The translations under genes were made by a program, and so were the position numbers. Under the pieces are notes generated by a model. The model did not search any database and was not told the DNA's origin. It saw nothing but the letters and a program-made list of their open reading frames with translations. A DNA stretch of 38,879 nt from Quadrisphaera sp. (GTDB taxonomy: Bacteria; Actinomycetota; Actinomycetes; Actinomycetales; Quadrisphaeraceae), in NCBI GenBank assembly GCA_029257185.1, contig JARICT010000128.1, positions 1 through 38,879 on the forward strand, in the 5' to 3' direction. Position 1 is the first letter of the stretch; each line of letters begins with the position of its first letter. Of this stretch, positions 7,977 to 16,703 are shown one piece after another.

Positions 7977-10400
7977 ATGACCCCTCCCCCCGCGCCGCGC
8001 CGCGCCGCTGCCGCCCGTGCCGCACGCGCCACCGCGTCCGCCGCCCTCGCCGCCGCCCTGGTGGTGCCGACGCTCGCCCTGGCAGCCGGGCCCGCGCCCC
8101 GCGACGCCCGGACCGGTGCCGGCGCCGGTACGGACGCCACGGCCCCCGCCGCCGCGGAGCTCCCGACCACCGTCGCGGCCGACGCCCTGCCCACGGTGCA
8201 GGTCGACGGCGTGGTGTGGGCCCAGGTGATCGTCGGCGACCGCGTCTACGTCACCGGGGAGTTCGCCAACGCCCGGCCCGCCGGCGCGAGGCCGGGCCGG
8301 TCGCAGACGTCGCGGACCAACCTCCTGGCGTACGACCTCGCCACCGGGGAGCTCGTCACCTCGTGGGCGCCGACCCTCAACGCGCAGGGCCTGACCATCG
8401 CCGCGTCCCCCGACGGCCGCCGCCTGTACGTCGGCGGCGACTTCACGCAGGCCAACGGCGAGGCGCACGACCGCATCGTCGCCCTCGACACGGCGACCGG
8501 CGCCGTCGTGCCGGGCTTCGCGGCGGGCGTCAACAGCCAGGTCCGCGCCATCGTCCCCGTCGGGGACACCGTCTACGTGGGCGGGAGGTTCAGCAAGGCG
8601 CTGGGGCAGCCGCGCACCCGGCTGGCGGCCTTCGCGGCCGCCGACGGGGCCCTGTCCGCGTGGGCGCCGGCCGCCGACGGCGAGATGTTCAGCGCCACCG
8701 CTCCGCCCGGGACCGGCACGCTGGTGGTCGGCGGGCGTTTCACCACGCTCGCGGGCACCGACGCCTACGGCCTCGGCGCGGTCGACCTCGCCACCGGCGC
8801 AGCCCGTCCCTTCGCCGCGAACCGGGTGGTGCGCAACGCCGGCCCCAACGCGGCCATCTACTCCCTCACCAGCGACGACCGGCAGGTCTACGGCTCGGGC
8901 TACACGTTCGGCCCCGGGGGGAACCTCGAGAACTCCTTCGCCGCGGAGTCCCGCACCGGCGAGCTCACGTGGGTCAACGGCTGCCTGGGGGACACCTACT
9001 CGCTCGCCGCCGTCGGGGATGTCCTCTACACCGCGGGCCACCCCCACGACTGCTCGATGGTCGGGGGGAACCCCGAGGTGAGCCCTCGCCAGTGGCAGCG
9101 GGCGCAGGCCATGACCACCGGGGCGAGCCCGCTGGGCCGGACGAACACCTCCGGCCCGTTCGCCGGGCGCGCCGCCCCCGAGCTGCTGCACTGGCTGCCG
9201 ACGTTCGCCGCGGGCCAGTACACCGGGCAGTTCCAGGGCCCGTGGAGCGTCGCGGCGAGCGGTGACCACGTGGTGATGGGCGGGGAGTTCCCGCGCGTCA
9301 ACGGCACGGGCCAGCAGGGGCTCGTGCGGTTCACCACGCGGGCCACCGCGCCCAACCTGTCCGGTCCCCTCACCGGGCCGCCGAACGGCGAGACCCCGAT
9401 CGCCCTCACGCTCACCAGCCCGGCGCCCGGCCAGGTGCGCGCCACGTTCGCGAGCGCCTGGGACCGTGACGACGCGGAGCTGACGTACGAGCTGCTGCGC
9501 GGTGACGGCGACGGCGAGGTGGCGGCCACGCAGCAGGGCGCGTCGTCGTGGTGGGACCGCCCGACCCTGTCCGTCGCGGACGACGCGGCGCCCGGCGGGA
9601 CCCTCACCTACCGGGTGCGGGTCAGCGACCCCGACGGCAACGAGATCGTCTCGGACCCGGCCACCGTGGACGTGGTGGCCCCGCCGACCGACCCCGAGCC
9701 CCCGCCCCTGCCGACCGGCTCCTACGCGAAGGTCGTCGACGCCGACGGGCCGGTGCACTGGTGGCGCCTCGGCGAGCGCGCCGGGACCCGGGCGAAGGAC
9801 CGCGCCGGGGCCGCCGACCTCGCCCTCGACCCCTCGGCGAGCCGGCGGGTGCCCGGGGGCACGGGTGACGGCGACCTCGCGACCTTCTTCACGGGGACGG
9901 CGCTGGTGCCCGGCAGCACCGCTCGGCCCGAGCGAGGGCTGCAGTCCTTCAGCCAGGAGCTGTGGCTGCGCACCAGCACCACCCGCGGCGGCAAGCTCAT
10001 GGGCTTCGGCGACTCCAGGACCGGCCCGAGCAGCCAGTACGACCGTCAGCTGTGGCTGGACGGCGCCGGCCGGCTGCGCTTCGGCGTCAACGACGGCAGG
10101 CTCGCGGTGGTGGCCTCACCGACCGCCGTCAACGACGGCCGGTGGCACCACGTCGTGGCGACGCTCGGGGCGCGGGGGGCGACGCTGTACGTCGACGGGA
10201 AGGCCGTCGCGACCGACGCGAGCGCCACGAGGGCGCAGCCGTTCGACGGCTACTGGCGCGTGGGCGGGGACACCCTCGCCGGGTGGCCGTCGCGGCCCCC
10301 GTCGGACGCGGTGGCCGGGGACCTCGACGACGTGGCCGTGTACCCGGGGGTGCTGAGCGCCGAGCAGGTCGCGGAGCACGCCGCCGCCGGGGGGCTCTGA
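7977..10400 (+). CDS. Secreted beta-propeller / Fn3-like / LamG protein (modular surface protein A)
   Basis: 807 residues with a signal peptide (ASAALAAALVVPTLALAAG). Residues about 45-460 form a propeller of repeats such as VYVGGRFSKALGQPRTRLAAF and AYDLATGELVTSWAP, resembling DUF5122/delta-60-type blades. They contain a conserved GDTY...YTAGHPHDCS segment with two cysteines that could form a disulphide. A Fn3-like domain follows (about 470-575, FASAWDRDDAELTYELLRG). The last 220 residues are a LamG/concanavalin-like domain (VHWWRLGERAG, SFSQELWLRTS, WHHVVATLGARGATLYVDG). No C-terminal anchor is visible. ATG 7977 has AGGAG upstream. Probably an extracellular matrix or adhesin protein; the ligand is unknown. 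Confidence 0.8.
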   Translation: MTPPPAPRRAAAARAARATASAALAAALVVPTLALAAGPAPRDARTGAGAGTDATAPAAAELPTTVAADALPTVQVDGVVWAQVIVGDRVYVTGEFANARPAGARPGRSQTSRTNLLAYDLATGELVTSWAPTLNAQGLTIAASPDGRRLYVGGDFTQANGEAHDRIVALDTATGAVVPGFAAGVNSQVRAIVPVGDTVYVGGRFSKALGQPRTRLAAFAAADGALSAWAPAADGEMFSATAPPGTGTLVVGGRFTTLAGTDAYGLGAVDLATGAARPFAANRVVRNAGPNAAIYSLTSDDRQVYGSGYTFGPGGNLENSFAAESRTGELTWVNGCLGDTYSLAAVGDVLYTAGHPHDCSMVGGNPEVSPRQWQRAQAMTTGASPLGRTNTSGPFAGRAAPELLHWLPTFAAGQYTGQFQGPWSVAASGDHVVMGGEFPRVNGTGQQGLVRFTTRATAPNLSGPLTGPPNGETPIALTLTSPAPGQVRATFASAWDRDDAELTYELLRGDGDGEVAATQQGASSWWDRPTLSVADDAAPGGTLTYRVRVSDPDGNEIVSDPATVDVVAPPTDPEPPPLPTGSYAKVVDADGPVHWWRLGERAGTRAKDRAGAADLALDPSASRRVPGGTGDGDLATFFTGTALVPGSTARPERGLQSFSQELWLRTSTTRGGKLMGFGDSRTGPSSQYDRQLWLDGAGRLRFGVNDGRLAVVASPTAVNDGRWHHVVATLGARGATLYVDGKAVATDASATRAQPFDGYWRVGGDTLAGWPSRPPSDAVAGDLDDVAVYPGVLSAEQVAEHAAAGGL

Positions 10401-10401
10401 C

Positions 10402-10427
10402 CGGTCCTGCCCCTCGCCGGACCGTTT
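10402..10427 (+). terminator. Candidate terminator after surface protein A
   Basis: Two nucleotides past the stop codon, CGGTCC (10402-10407) and GGACCG (10419-10424) form a 6-bp stem with an 11-nt loop, followed by TTT. It is short, but placement and T-run fit an intrinsic terminator. Confidence 0.4.
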
Positions 10428-10436
10428 GGTCGGGTT

Positions 10437-10480
10437 GCACCACTTGTGGCTCTCACGACCATTAGTGTCACTGCTTGTGC
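10437..10480. promoter_or_regulatory. Two BldD-like inverted repeats upstream of surface protein B
   Basis: Two sites of form NCAC-N5-GTGN lie 31 bp apart centre to centre, about three helical turns: GCAC-cactt-GTGG (10437-10449) and TCAC-tgctt-GTGC (10468-10480). The second overlaps the perfect 9-bp palindrome AGTGTCACT (10464-10472). TAGTGT at 10463-10468 could serve as a -10, but no convincing -35 is present. Similar inverted repeats occur at 12388, 17962, 25183, 33626 and 33659. Confidence 0.4.
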
Positions 10481-10540
10481 ACCCTCCGTGACTGGAGGGC
10501 GACGCAGAGCCGCTACCTGATGGTCGATCCCGGGAGTCCC

Positions 10541-12256
10541 ATGAGCACAGCCGCCCCCCTCCAGCCCCGCGTCGACCGCAGAGCACCGAAGCGTCGCTCC
10601 GTCGCCTCGGCCCTGGCCGTCTCGCTGGTCGTCGCAGGGCTGGGGGTCCTCGACCTGGTGGCTGCGACCCCCGCGCCCGCGGCGCCGACCGGCTCGCCGG
10701 TGACGGCCGCGGTCGACGCCGACGACCCGTCGCACCACTGGCGCCTGGGCGAGAGCGCCGACGGGCCGGAGGCGGTGGCGGGCGCGGACCGCGCCGGCGC
10801 GAGCGACCTGGTGGTGCCCGCGTCGGCGGTGCGGGGCGTCCCGGGCGCCAGCGCCGACGGTGACGCCGCCACCGCCTTCGCCGGGGGCGGGGCGGTGGTC
10901 GGCGAGGGCTCCGAGCGGGAAGGGGGGCCCCAGTCCTTCAGCCTGGAGGTGTGGCTGCGGACCACCGACCCGGGGGGCGGCAAGATCCTGGGCTTCGAGG
11001 ACGAGCGGTCGGGAGAGAGCCGCCACTACGACCGGCACCTGTGGATGGGTGACGACGGGAGGGTGTCCTTCGGCGTGTACGACGGCCGCACGAGCGTGGT
11101 GCGCTCCGCCGGCGGGCTCGACGACGGGGACTGGCACCACCTGGTCGCCACCTACCGCGGCTCGGTGATGAGGCTCTTCGTCGACGGCGAGATGGTCGGT
11201 GAGCGGGACGGTGTGACGCGGGCCCAGCCGTTCGCCGGGTTCTGGCGCGTGGGTGACGGCCGCCTCGACGGGTGGCCGTCACCGCCTGCCGCCACGGCCT
11301 TCACCGGGGACCTCGACGAGGTCGCCGTGTACGACGCGCCGCTGAGCCCCGAGCGGGTGGCCGCCCACCGCGCCGCCGTGACCGACCGGCCGCAGGCCCT
11401 GCGCCCGCCGGCCCCGCCGGCCCCGCCGGGCCAGGGAGCCGTCGTCCGCCCCACCGACTTCGGCAGCTACCGGCCCGACGCCTCGACCACCGGCTCCTAC
11501 GGCCGGTTGACCCCCCACGCCGGGGACCTGACCATCACCACGCCGGGCCAGGTGGTGGAGGGCCTGGACGTCTCGGGGGTGCTGCGCATCAAGGCGGACG
11601 GGGTCACCGTGCGCCGGACCACCGTGCGCGGCGGCGACCGCGGCCCGGAGTACCGCGGGGCGATCCTCATGGCGCTGGAGGGCGACCAGCGGGGCGCGGT
11701 GATCGAGGACGTGACGGTGCGCCCCTCGCACCCCGTGGTGGGCATGAACGCCGTGCAGGTCTCCTCCGCGACGGTGCGCCGCGCCGACATCAGCCGGGCG
11801 ACCGACGGCATCCTGGTCTACGGGGACGACGTCACGCTGGTCGGGAACTACGTGCACCACCTCGTCCACTACCCCCGGGACCCCTCCCAGCGCGACGGCA
11901 GCCACGACGACGCGGTCCAGGTCGAGGGGGGCTCGCGCACCTCCATCGTCGGGAACTCCCTCTCCAGCGGGCACAACGCCGGCATCCAGGTCACGCAGAA
12001 CCACGCGCGCGTCCGCGACCTGCTGATCGACCGCAACCACCTCGGGGGCGGCTACCTCACCGTCAACACCTCGGAGAAGGGCAAGGGCCCCTACTCGGGC
12101 TTTCGCATGACGGACAACCGCTTCGCGGGGGACGAGCGCAACGGTGACGGGGTCCAGGCGGCCATCACCGGTCCCACCCGTGACGCGGCGACCATCCGGG
12201 GGAACGTCGTGGCGACCACCGGGAAGAGCATCCGGGTCGTCGACGCGGACTCGTGA
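10541..12256 (+). CDS. Secreted LamG / right-handed beta-helix protein (modular surface protein B)
   Basis: 571 residues with a signal peptide (ASALAVSLVVAGLGVLDLVA). A LamG/concanavalin-like domain (about 54-283: HHWRLGESADG, SFSLEVWLRTTD, DWHHLVATYRGSVMRLFVDG, YDAPLSPERVAAHRA) closely resembles those of proteins A and C. After a Pro-rich linker comes a parallel beta-helix (about 304-571) with pectate-lyase-like coils: VTVRRTTVRGG, AVQVSSATVRRADIS, DGILVYGDDVTLVGNYV, GSHDDAVQVEGG, SIVGNSLSSGHNAGIQV. The HDDAVQ segment is a common feature of polysaccharide-associated beta-helix proteins. Catalytic residues for a lyase cannot be assigned. ATG 10541 has GGGAG only 4 nt upstream; ATG 10520 is an alternative. 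No anchor is seen. Confidence 0.78.
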   Translation: MSTAAPLQPRVDRRAPKRRSVASALAVSLVVAGLGVLDLVAATPAPAAPTGSPVTAAVDADDPSHHWRLGESADGPEAVAGADRAGASDLVVPASAVRGVPGASADGDAATAFAGGGAVVGEGSEREGGPQSFSLEVWLRTTDPGGGKILGFEDERSGESRHYDRHLWMGDDGRVSFGVYDGRTSVVRSAGGLDDGDWHHLVATYRGSVMRLFVDGEMVGERDGVTRAQPFAGFWRVGDGRLDGWPSPPAATAFTGDLDEVAVYDAPLSPERVAAHRAAVTDRPQALRPPAPPAPPGQGAVVRPTDFGSYRPDASTTGSYGRLTPHAGDLTITTPGQVVEGLDVSGVLRIKADGVTVRRTTVRGGDRGPEYRGAILMALEGDQRGAVIEDVTVRPSHPVVGMNAVQVSSATVRRADISRATDGILVYGDDVTLVGNYVHHLVHYPRDPSQRDGSHDDAVQVEGGSRTSIVGNSLSSGHNAGIQVTQNHARVRDLLIDRNHLGGGYLTVNTSEKGKGPYSGFRMTDNRFAGDERNGDGVQAAITGPTRDAATIRGNVVATTGKSIRVVDADS

Positions 12257-12335
12257 CTCATTTACTACTTTTAGCTACTTAGAGTGACTTCACGGTTGTC
12301 CTGGACGGTGCTCTCGGCCTTTAGTGGGACGTGCG

Positions 12336-12364
12336 GTGACACAACGCCACGGTGTCTCTATCGT
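12336..12364 (+). promoter_or_regulatory. Promoter of surface protein C / GT2 operon
   Basis: GTGACA (12336-12341) and TATCGT (12359-12364) are separated by exactly 17 bp, a good match to a housekeeping-type promoter (5/6 and 4/6 to consensus). An imperfect inverted repeat GTGACAC / GTGTCTC spans the -35 and the spacer, so it could be a repressor site. The AT-rich stretch 12257-12300 lies just upstream. Expected transcription start is near 12371, giving a leader of about 75 nt. Confidence 0.55.
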
Positions 12365-12377
12365 CTCTCCTCAGATG

Positions 12378-12400
12378 CTCCCCGTGGTCACGGGGAGTGA
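12378..12400 (+). promoter_or_regulatory. Leader hairpin overlapping a TCAC-N5-GTGA box
   Basis: CTCCCCGTG (12378-12386) and CACGGGGAG (12389-12397) are perfect 9-nt complements around a GT dinucleotide; as RNA the innermost pairs would open to give a larger loop. The hairpin sits just after the predicted transcription start and about 48 nt before the start codon. The same DNA contains TCAC-gggga-GTGA (12388-12400), a perfect inverted half-site pair. It could act as an RNA structure, an operator, or both. Confidence 0.45.
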
Positions 12401-12444
12401 TGCTGATCCTCGCCCGATGGGCGGGGGTGGACTGGAGACGACCG

Positions 12445-15400
12445 ATGCGCCCCGTGGCAGCCCCCTCCCGGACGTCCGCTGCGAGCACCCGGCCCCGCCG
12501 GTGGGCCCGCGGCGCGATGCTCACCGTCCTCACCGGATCGCTCGCGGTGGCCGGTGCGCCGGCGGCGTCCGCGGCGCCCGGCGACGTGCCCGCAGCCGCG
12601 GCGCGGCCCGGGCTCGCCGCGCTGGAGGACCCCCGGGGCCCGGCCGGTCTGCCGGCCACGGTCAGCTCGACGCCGCTGCCCACCGCGCAGGTGGACGGCG
12701 TGGTGTGGGCGCAGGTCGTGTCCGGCACCACGGTCTACGTCACGGGGGAGTTCACGAGCGCACGGCCGCCCGGCGCCGCCCCCGGCTCCGGCGAGGTGCC
12801 GCGCTCGAACGCCATGGCCTACGACCTGCGCACCGGCGAGCTCCTGGACTGGGCGCCGTCGCTGAACGCCCAGGGGCTGGCGGCCGCCGCCTCGCCCGAC
12901 GGGTCGCGCATCTATCTCGGGGGGGACTTCACCCAGGTCGACGGGCAGGCGCGCTACCGCGTCGTCGCGCTCGACGCCGCGACCGGAGCCCTGGACCCGG
13001 GGTTCGTCCCGGGGCTCAACGCCCGCGTCCGCTCGCTCGTGGCGACCGGCGACACGGTCTACGCCGGCGGGGTCTTCACCCAGGCGAACACCTACCAGCG
13101 GGCGCACCTCGCCGCCTTCACCGCCGACGGCGGCGAGGTCACCACGTGGGACCCCCGGGCCTCGATCACCGCGGGGGACCTGCCGTCAGGAACCCTGAGC
13201 AAGGCCCCCGCCACCCCCGAGGTCCTCACGATGGTGGCTCCCGAGGGCACCGGGACCCTGGTGCTCGGGGGGCGGTTCACCCGTCTCGGGGGCGCGAAGG
13301 CGTACGGGCTCGGCGCCGTGGACCTGCTCACCGGGGAGCCCCGGCCGTTCGCCGCCGAGGCCACGGTGCGTGACGCCGGCGTCGACTCGGGCATCACCGC
13401 GCTCGCCGCCAGCGGCGCCACGGTGTTCGGGACGGGCTACGTCTACGGGCGCGGCGGGAACCTCGAGGGGTCCTTCGCCGCCGACGCGAGCACGGGCGAG
13501 GTCGGCTGGGTCAACGACTGCATCGGGGACACCTACGGGGTGGCCCCCGTGGGCGAGGTCCTGTACACGATCGGGCACGCCCACGACTGCTCGGCGATCG
13601 GCGGGCACCCGGAGAGCTCCCAGAGCCGGCGGGCCTACCAGCCCGCGCTCGCGACCACCGCGGCGCCGAGCCCGGCGGGGCGCGACGTCGTCGGCGGTCC
13701 CTTCGCCGGCCGCCCGGCCCCCGAGCTCCTCCACTGGCTGCCGCAGCTCGAGCCGGGGCGCTACACCGGTCAGGTCCAGGCGGCGTGGGCCATCACCCAC
13801 GCCGACGGGTACCTGCTGCTCGCCGGGGAGTTCCCCTCGGTCAACGGCCAGCGCCAGCAGTCGCTCGTGCGCTTCGCCGCGCCGGGCGCCGGTCCGGCGC
13901 CCACCAGCGCCGACAAGCCCCGGGGCTACGCGGAGCTGACCCCCGTGGCGGCCGCCGCGGAGCCGGGGCGGGTCCGGCTCTCCTGGCAGAGCGCCTGGGA
14001 CCGGGACACCGCCGGTCTGCGCTACGAGGTGCTGCGTGACGGCGCGGTGATCTCCGAGACGGTCGAGCCCAGCACGTGGTGGCACCGGCCCCGTCTCGCC
14101 GTCACCGACGACGACGCGTCCCTGGCGGTGGGCGGCCCGCGCGCCTACCGGGTGCGCGTCACCGACGGCTCGGGGCTGAGCATGACCTCGGCGCCCCTGA
14201 GCGTCGACGTGGCGCCGGGGCAGAGCCCGCCCCCCGCACCGTCGCCGGGTGCGGACGCGGTGGCGGCCGACGCCCCCCGCCACCACTGGCGCCTGGACGG
14301 GGCGTCCGCCGACGCCGGCAGGGACTCCTCCGGCGCCGACGACCTGACGCTGCCCCCCAGCGTGCGCGGCGCCGCCTCCGGGCCGGGGCCGGGCGGCGCC
14401 ACGGGCGTGACCTTCTCGGGCGGCTCCGCGGCGAGCTCGATCAGGGAGGCGGGCCCGCTGCAGCTCTCCCAGGAGCTCTGGGTGCGGACCACCACGCGGA
14501 CCGGCGGGAAGCTGCTCGGCTTCGAGGACTCCCCGAGCGGCGCCAGCACGCGGTACGACCGCCAGCTGTGGATGGGCGACGACGGGAAGGTCCGCTTCGG
14601 CATCAACGACCGCAAGGTCACCGTGGTGACCAGCCCGGGTGCGCTCAACGACGGCGGCTGGCACCACGTCGTCGCCAGCTTCGGCGGCGGGGTCATGGAG
14701 CTCTTCGTCGACGGGGAGCGCGTCGCGGCCCAGGGCGGGGTGCGCCAGGCCGAGCAGATGGACGGGTACTGGCGCGTCGGCGGCGGGACGCTGGCCGGCT
14801 GGCCAGCGGCCTCGAGGACGACGGACTTCTCCGGCGACCTCGCCGGGGTGGCGCTCTACGGGGCTCCGCTCAGCCCCGAGCGCGTGGTCGCCCACCGCGA
14901 CGCCGCGCTCGTCGCCGCTCCGCCGGCGCCGCCAGCGCCGGCCGAGCCCCCGGTGGTGCCGTCGGACCCCGACCCGGCCGACCCCGAGCAGCCGGAGCAG
15001 CCCGACCCGGAGCAGCCCGACCCCGAGGACCCGGTGGTGCCTCCCGCTGGCTCCCCGTCGGTCTCCGACGACTTCGCCCGCGACGTCGCCCGCGGGTGGG
15101 GCGAGGCCGCGGTCGGCGGCGCGTGGTCGACGTCGCCGGTGGGCTCCACCTCCGTCGCCGGCGGCCAGGGCCGGCTCACCGTGGCTCCGGGCCGCGGCGC
15201 CACGGCGCTGCTCACCGGCGCGCCCACCCAGGACGCGGACGTGCGCGTCGACCTCGGCGTCATCCGTCCGAGCCCCACGGCCAGCACGTGGGCCGCGGTC
15301 GTCGGGCGCTCGGTCACCCGGGCGGACGACTACCGGCTGAAGCTGCGTCCGGCGCCCGACGGCTCCCTGAGCCTCACGGTGCTCGCGCGGGTCGGGGGGA

Positions 15401-15702
15401 GCGAGCGGCCGCTGGCGACCGCGGCGGTGCCGCGAGAGGTCGCGGACGCCGACGCGCCGCTGTCGGTGAGGTTCCAGGTCGCGCCGGGAGCCGCGCCGGG
15501 CACGACCGCGCTCGCCGCCTCGGTGTGGCAGCGCGGCGCCCCGGAGCCGGCGGCGTGGCAGGTGCGCGCCGACGACGCCACCCCCGAGCTCGCCGGGCCG
15601 GGAGGGGTGGGCGTGTGGACCTACCTGTCGAGCAGGACGCCGGACGGGCAGCAGCTGACGGTGTCGGCTGACGACCTCGAGGTGAGGCCGTCGGCGCCAT
15701 GA
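12445..15702 (+). CDS. Large secreted propeller / Fn3 / LamG / C-terminal jellyroll-like protein (modular surface protein C)
   Basis: 1085 residues, the longest and most complete member of the family. Signal peptide ends GAPAASAAPG. Order: beta-propeller (about 60-485; IYLGGDFTQVDGQARYRVVAL, GDTYGVAPVGEVLYTIGHAH, ELLHWLPQLEPG), Fn3-like (about 494-590; WQSAWDRDTAGLRYEVLRDG), LamG (about 606-827; HHWRLDGASAD, QLSQELWVRTTT, WHHVVASFGGGVMELFVDG), an acidic Pro/Glu/Gln linker (EQPDPEQPDPEDP), and a C-terminal domain (about 873-1085; DDFARDVARGWGEAAVGGAW, DYRLKLRPAPDGSLSL) shared with protein D. ATG 12445 has GGAG 7 nt upstream; starts from 12352 would lie in the promoter. The stop overlaps the next start as ATGA. 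No anchor is visible. Confidence 0.8.
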   Translation: MRPVAAPSRTSAASTRPRRWARGAMLTVLTGSLAVAGAPAASAAPGDVPAAAARPGLAALEDPRGPAGLPATVSSTPLPTAQVDGVVWAQVVSGTTVYVTGEFTSARPPGAAPGSGEVPRSNAMAYDLRTGELLDWAPSLNAQGLAAAASPDGSRIYLGGDFTQVDGQARYRVVALDAATGALDPGFVPGLNARVRSLVATGDTVYAGGVFTQANTYQRAHLAAFTADGGEVTTWDPRASITAGDLPSGTLSKAPATPEVLTMVAPEGTGTLVLGGRFTRLGGAKAYGLGAVDLLTGEPRPFAAEATVRDAGVDSGITALAASGATVFGTGYVYGRGGNLEGSFAADASTGEVGWVNDCIGDTYGVAPVGEVLYTIGHAHDCSAIGGHPESSQSRRAYQPALATTAAPSPAGRDVVGGPFAGRPAPELLHWLPQLEPGRYTGQVQAAWAITHADGYLLLAGEFPSVNGQRQQSLVRFAAPGAGPAPTSADKPRGYAELTPVAAAAEPGRVRLSWQSAWDRDTAGLRYEVLRDGAVISETVEPSTWWHRPRLAVTDDDASLAVGGPRAYRVRVTDGSGLSMTSAPLSVDVAPGQSPPPAPSPGADAVAADAPRHHWRLDGASADAGRDSSGADDLTLPPSVRGAASGPGPGGATGVTFSGGSAASSIREAGPLQLSQELWVRTTTRTGGKLLGFEDSPSGASTRYDRQLWMGDDGKVRFGINDRKVTVVTSPGALNDGGWHHVVASFGGGVMELFVDGERVAAQGGVRQAEQMDGYWRVGGGTLAGWPAASRTTDFSGDLAGVALYGAPLSPERVVAHRDAALVAAPPAPPAPAEPPVVPSDPDPADPEQPEQPDPEQPDPEDPVVPPAGSPSVSDDFARDVARGWGEAAVGGAWSTSPVGSTSVAGGQGRLTVAPGRGATALLTGAPTQDADVRVDLGVIRPSPTASTWAAVVGRSVTRADDYRLKLRPAPDGSLSLTVLARVGGSERPLATAAVPREVADADAPLSVRFQVAPGAAPGTTALAASVWQRGAPEPAAWQVRADDATPELAGPGGVGVWTYLSSRTPDGQQLTVSADDLEVRPSAP

Positions 15703-16703
15703 GCGTCGGTGCGAGCGTCGGTGCGAGCGGCGCGGTGGTCGTCGCGGTGCTGACCTACCGTCGCCCGGGGGACCTGGCCGAGGTCCTGCCCCTGCTGGTG
15801 TCCCAGGCGGGCGCGCTGGGCCGCGGCGCGAGCGTGCTCGTCGTGGACAACGACCCCTCGGGCTCCGCGCGCGAGCTCGTCGGCGCCCACCCCGGCGCGG
15901 CCTACGTCCACGAGCCGGCGCCGGGGATCGCGGCGGCGCGCAACCGGGCCCTGGACCAGGCCACGGCCTCGGGCGCCGCGCTGCTCGTCTTCGTCGACGA
16001 CGACGAGCGCCCGGTGCCCGGCTGGCTCGCGCTGCTCGTCGGCACGTGGGAGGCCACCGGCGCCGCAGCGGTGGTGGGGCCGGTGGCCTCCCGCTTCGAG
16101 GTCCCGCTCTCGCCGTGGGTCGAGGCCGGGGGCTTCTTCGAGCGGCGCCGCCCCGCGACCGGGACCCGCGTGGACGTGGCGGCCACCAACAACATCGCCC
16201 TGGACCTCGCCGTCGTGGGGCGCGCCGGGATCCGCTTCGACGAGCGGTTCGGGCTGTCCGGCGGCTCCGACACGCTGTTCAGCCGCCAGCTCCACGCGAG
16301 CGGGGCGTCGATGGTGTGGTGCGACGAGGCGCTCGTGCTCGACGTGGTGCCTGCGGCGCGCACCACGGCGCGATGGGTCCTGGCCCGCGCGCTGCGCAGC
16401 GGCAACAGCTGGGCGCGCACGTCCCTGGCGCTCGCCGCGGCCCACGACCACCCGGCGGCGAAGCTGGCGGTGGCCCAGGTCCGGCTGCTGCTCCGCGGAG
16501 GCGTCCGCACCGCCGCGGGCGGGGCGCAGCTGCTGGCGGGGCTGGTGAGGAGCGCTCTTGCCGGCCCGTCCGGCGGCGGGGGTCTGCGCGCGCAGGCCCG
16601 CGGGGCCCGCACGCTCGCGCGCGGCCTCGGGATGCTCGGAGGAGCGGCGGGCTGGACCTACCGGGAGTACCGGCGCCCCGCGGCGGGTCGGGTCAGCCCC
16701 TGA
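15699..16703 (+). CDS. Glycosyltransferase family 2
   Basis: GT-A fold sugar transferase, 334 residues, cytoplasmic or membrane-peripheral. The N-terminal nucleotide-binding strand VVVAVLTYRRPGDL, then VLVVDNDPSG, GIAAARNRALDQA, and the metal-binding FVDDDERPVPGW (DxD-type) are clear. ATNNIALDL and FDERFGLSGGSDTLFSRQL form the acceptor side. Sugar donor and acceptor are not readable. Its ATG overlaps the stop of surface protein C (ATGA), so it is translationally coupled to a secreted protein rather than to other EPS genes. Residues 2-9 are a short repeat (SVGASVGA). Its 3' end overlaps the convergent CWB2 gene by 11 nt. Confidence 0.9.
   Translation: MSVGASVGASGAVVVAVLTYRRPGDLAEVLPLLVSQAGALGRGASVLVVDNDPSGSARELVGAHPGAAYVHEPAPGIAAARNRALDQATASGAALLVFVDDDERPVPGWLALLVGTWEATGAAAVVGPVASRFEVPLSPWVEAGGFFERRRPATGTRVDVAATNNIALDLAVVGRAGIRFDERFGLSGGSDTLFSRQLHASGASMVWCDEALVLDVVPAARTTARWVLARALRSGNSWARTSLALAAAHDHPAAKLAVAQVRLLLRGGVRTAAGGAQLLAGLVRSALAGPSGGGGLRAQARGARTLARGLGMLGGAAGWTYREYRRPAAGRVSP

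Noticed and set aside
14980-15035. CRISPR-like or tandem array around the GAGCAGCCC repeats
   Set aside because: The repeats are short, contiguous and in frame. They encode the Pro-Glu-Gln linker of surface protein C, with no spacers.
15699-15734. Direct repeat AGCGTCGGTGCG at the start of the GT2 gene as a possible switch
   Set aside because: The 12-bp unit is in frame (SVGA repeated) and outside the catalytic domain; probably a neutral N-terminal extension.
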